Positions 13,329 to 13,667 of a stretch of DNA of 13,667 nucleotides are shown here, piece after piece. Numbering within the stretch: the stretch's first letter is position 1; each line of letters begins with the position of its first letter. The notes below the pieces were generated by a model. The model saw only the letters and a list, made by a program, of their open reading frames with translations, ran no database searches and was not told where the DNA came from. The stretch covers positions 1 to 13,667 of the forward strand of contig NZ_JZKH01000143.1 of NCBI RefSeq assembly GCF_000961885.1. The letters are read 5' to 3'. A program made the position numbers and the translations under genes. This DNA comes from Streptomyces rubellomurinus (GTDB lineage Bacteria > Actinomycetota > Actinomycetes > Streptomycetales > Streptomycetaceae).

Positions 13329-13667
13329 AATGCCCCCTGCTTTCGACTCACCCCGGTGCCGTTCGCACCGGGCGGCGGCGGCCCGTCCACCCGGACCGGC
13401 GCCACCCGTGGTGGTACCCGCGCCACGCCGCTCCCCAAGCCTGCGAGGCACGCCCTCCGCAGCGCGCCCGCGCGCCCCTTGACAGGGGCATGTGCCCAGG
13501 TCGGACGGCCTGCGGGGAAATGTGCCGAGCGGTCCGCATCAAAGTTGCACCCCTCCCCCACGGCTCGCGCACAGCACCTCGGGCGGGTCGCTTTCCGCGT
13601 GCGCCCCTCCCGCACCCCCTTCGCGCCCCGCGCCCCCCGCCGGCCCGCACGCCGCACCCCGTACCTC
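13329..13667. other. Terminal intergenic region with inverted repeats, no supported gene
   Basis: A TTGACA hexamer at 13479-13484 is framed by CCCC (13475-13478) and GGGG (13485-13488), and GGGCA/TGCCC arms follow at 13486-13490 and 13493-13497. No matching -10 lies 16-18 bp downstream. The region should hold the promoter of the TmrB-Nudix gene on the minus strand, but I could not pick one. The frames here have no recognisable protein content. Confidence 0.4.

Noticed and set aside
13325..13451. Longer N-terminus for the TmrB-Nudix protein (start at 13451)
   Set aside because: The added residues are Arg/Gly-rich and unlike TmrB, whose conserved start aligns exactly with GTG 13328 behind a G-rich Shine-Dalgarno.
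13490..13667. Plus-strand frame from ATG 13490 (starts [12 protein letters not shown]) open to the window end
   Set aside because: No ribosome-binding site, no family likeness and Pro/Arg-rich composition. Lack of a stop over about 59 codons is expected by chance in such GC-rich DNA.

Overview
The window is very GC-rich and its reading frames show the strong third-position G/C bias of high-GC Actinobacteria. Protein types (a PucR-type regulator, a mycothiol-linked maleylpyruvate isomerase fold, a secreted CBM2-FnIII-GH18 chitinase behind a DasR/chi-box promoter, a DUF4184 membrane protein) point to a Streptomycetaceae chromosome (Streptomyces or Kitasatospora). I see no rRNA, tRNA, CRISPR array, insertion sequence, phage gene or recognisable biosynthetic cluster.

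Layout. 1-1296 (+): PucR/CdaR-type transcriptional regulator, probably cut by the window start. 1497-2258 (-): left-handed beta-helix acyltransferase. 2359-3138 (+): mycothiol-dependent maleylpyruvate isomerase family protein, divergent from the acyltransferase. 3196-3969 (-): enoyl-CoA hydratase resembling methylglutaconyl-CoA hydratase. A strong hairpin lies between these last two convergent genes. 4214-5011 (+): ATP-grasp protein of the DUF4343 type, followed 64 bp later by a RidA-fold protein (5076-5480) that lacks the usual catalytic arginine. 5481-5766: an unusual AT-rich intergenic region with a heptad-periodic nested inverted repeat, then a classical chitinase promoter. 5767-8211 (+): large secreted chitinase. 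8287-9621 (-): geranylgeranyl-reductase-family flavoprotein, convergent with the chitinase across a terminator hairpin. 9884-11248 (+): M20-family dipeptidase. 11224-12117 (-): DUF4184 membrane protein whose 3' end overlaps the dipeptidase by 25 bp. 12261-13328 (-): two-domain protein joining a TmrB-like P-loop domain to a Nudix hydrolase. 13329-13667 has no gene I can support.

How the genes fit together. This looks like an ordinary stretch of independent transcription units, not one pathway. The only tight same-strand neighbours are the ATP-grasp and RidA-fold genes. The chitinase unit is the best understood: paired DasR-type direct repeats flank a -35 box, giving expected repression by DasR and induction by chitin-derived signals. 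Several genes have a -10-like hexamer 6-8 nt before the start codon and no Shine-Dalgarno sequence, which suggests leaderless transcripts.

The features most worth a second look are the heptad-periodic nested palindrome at about 5497-5607 and the TmrB-Nudix fusion at 12261-13328. I cannot show that either is undescribed without searches.
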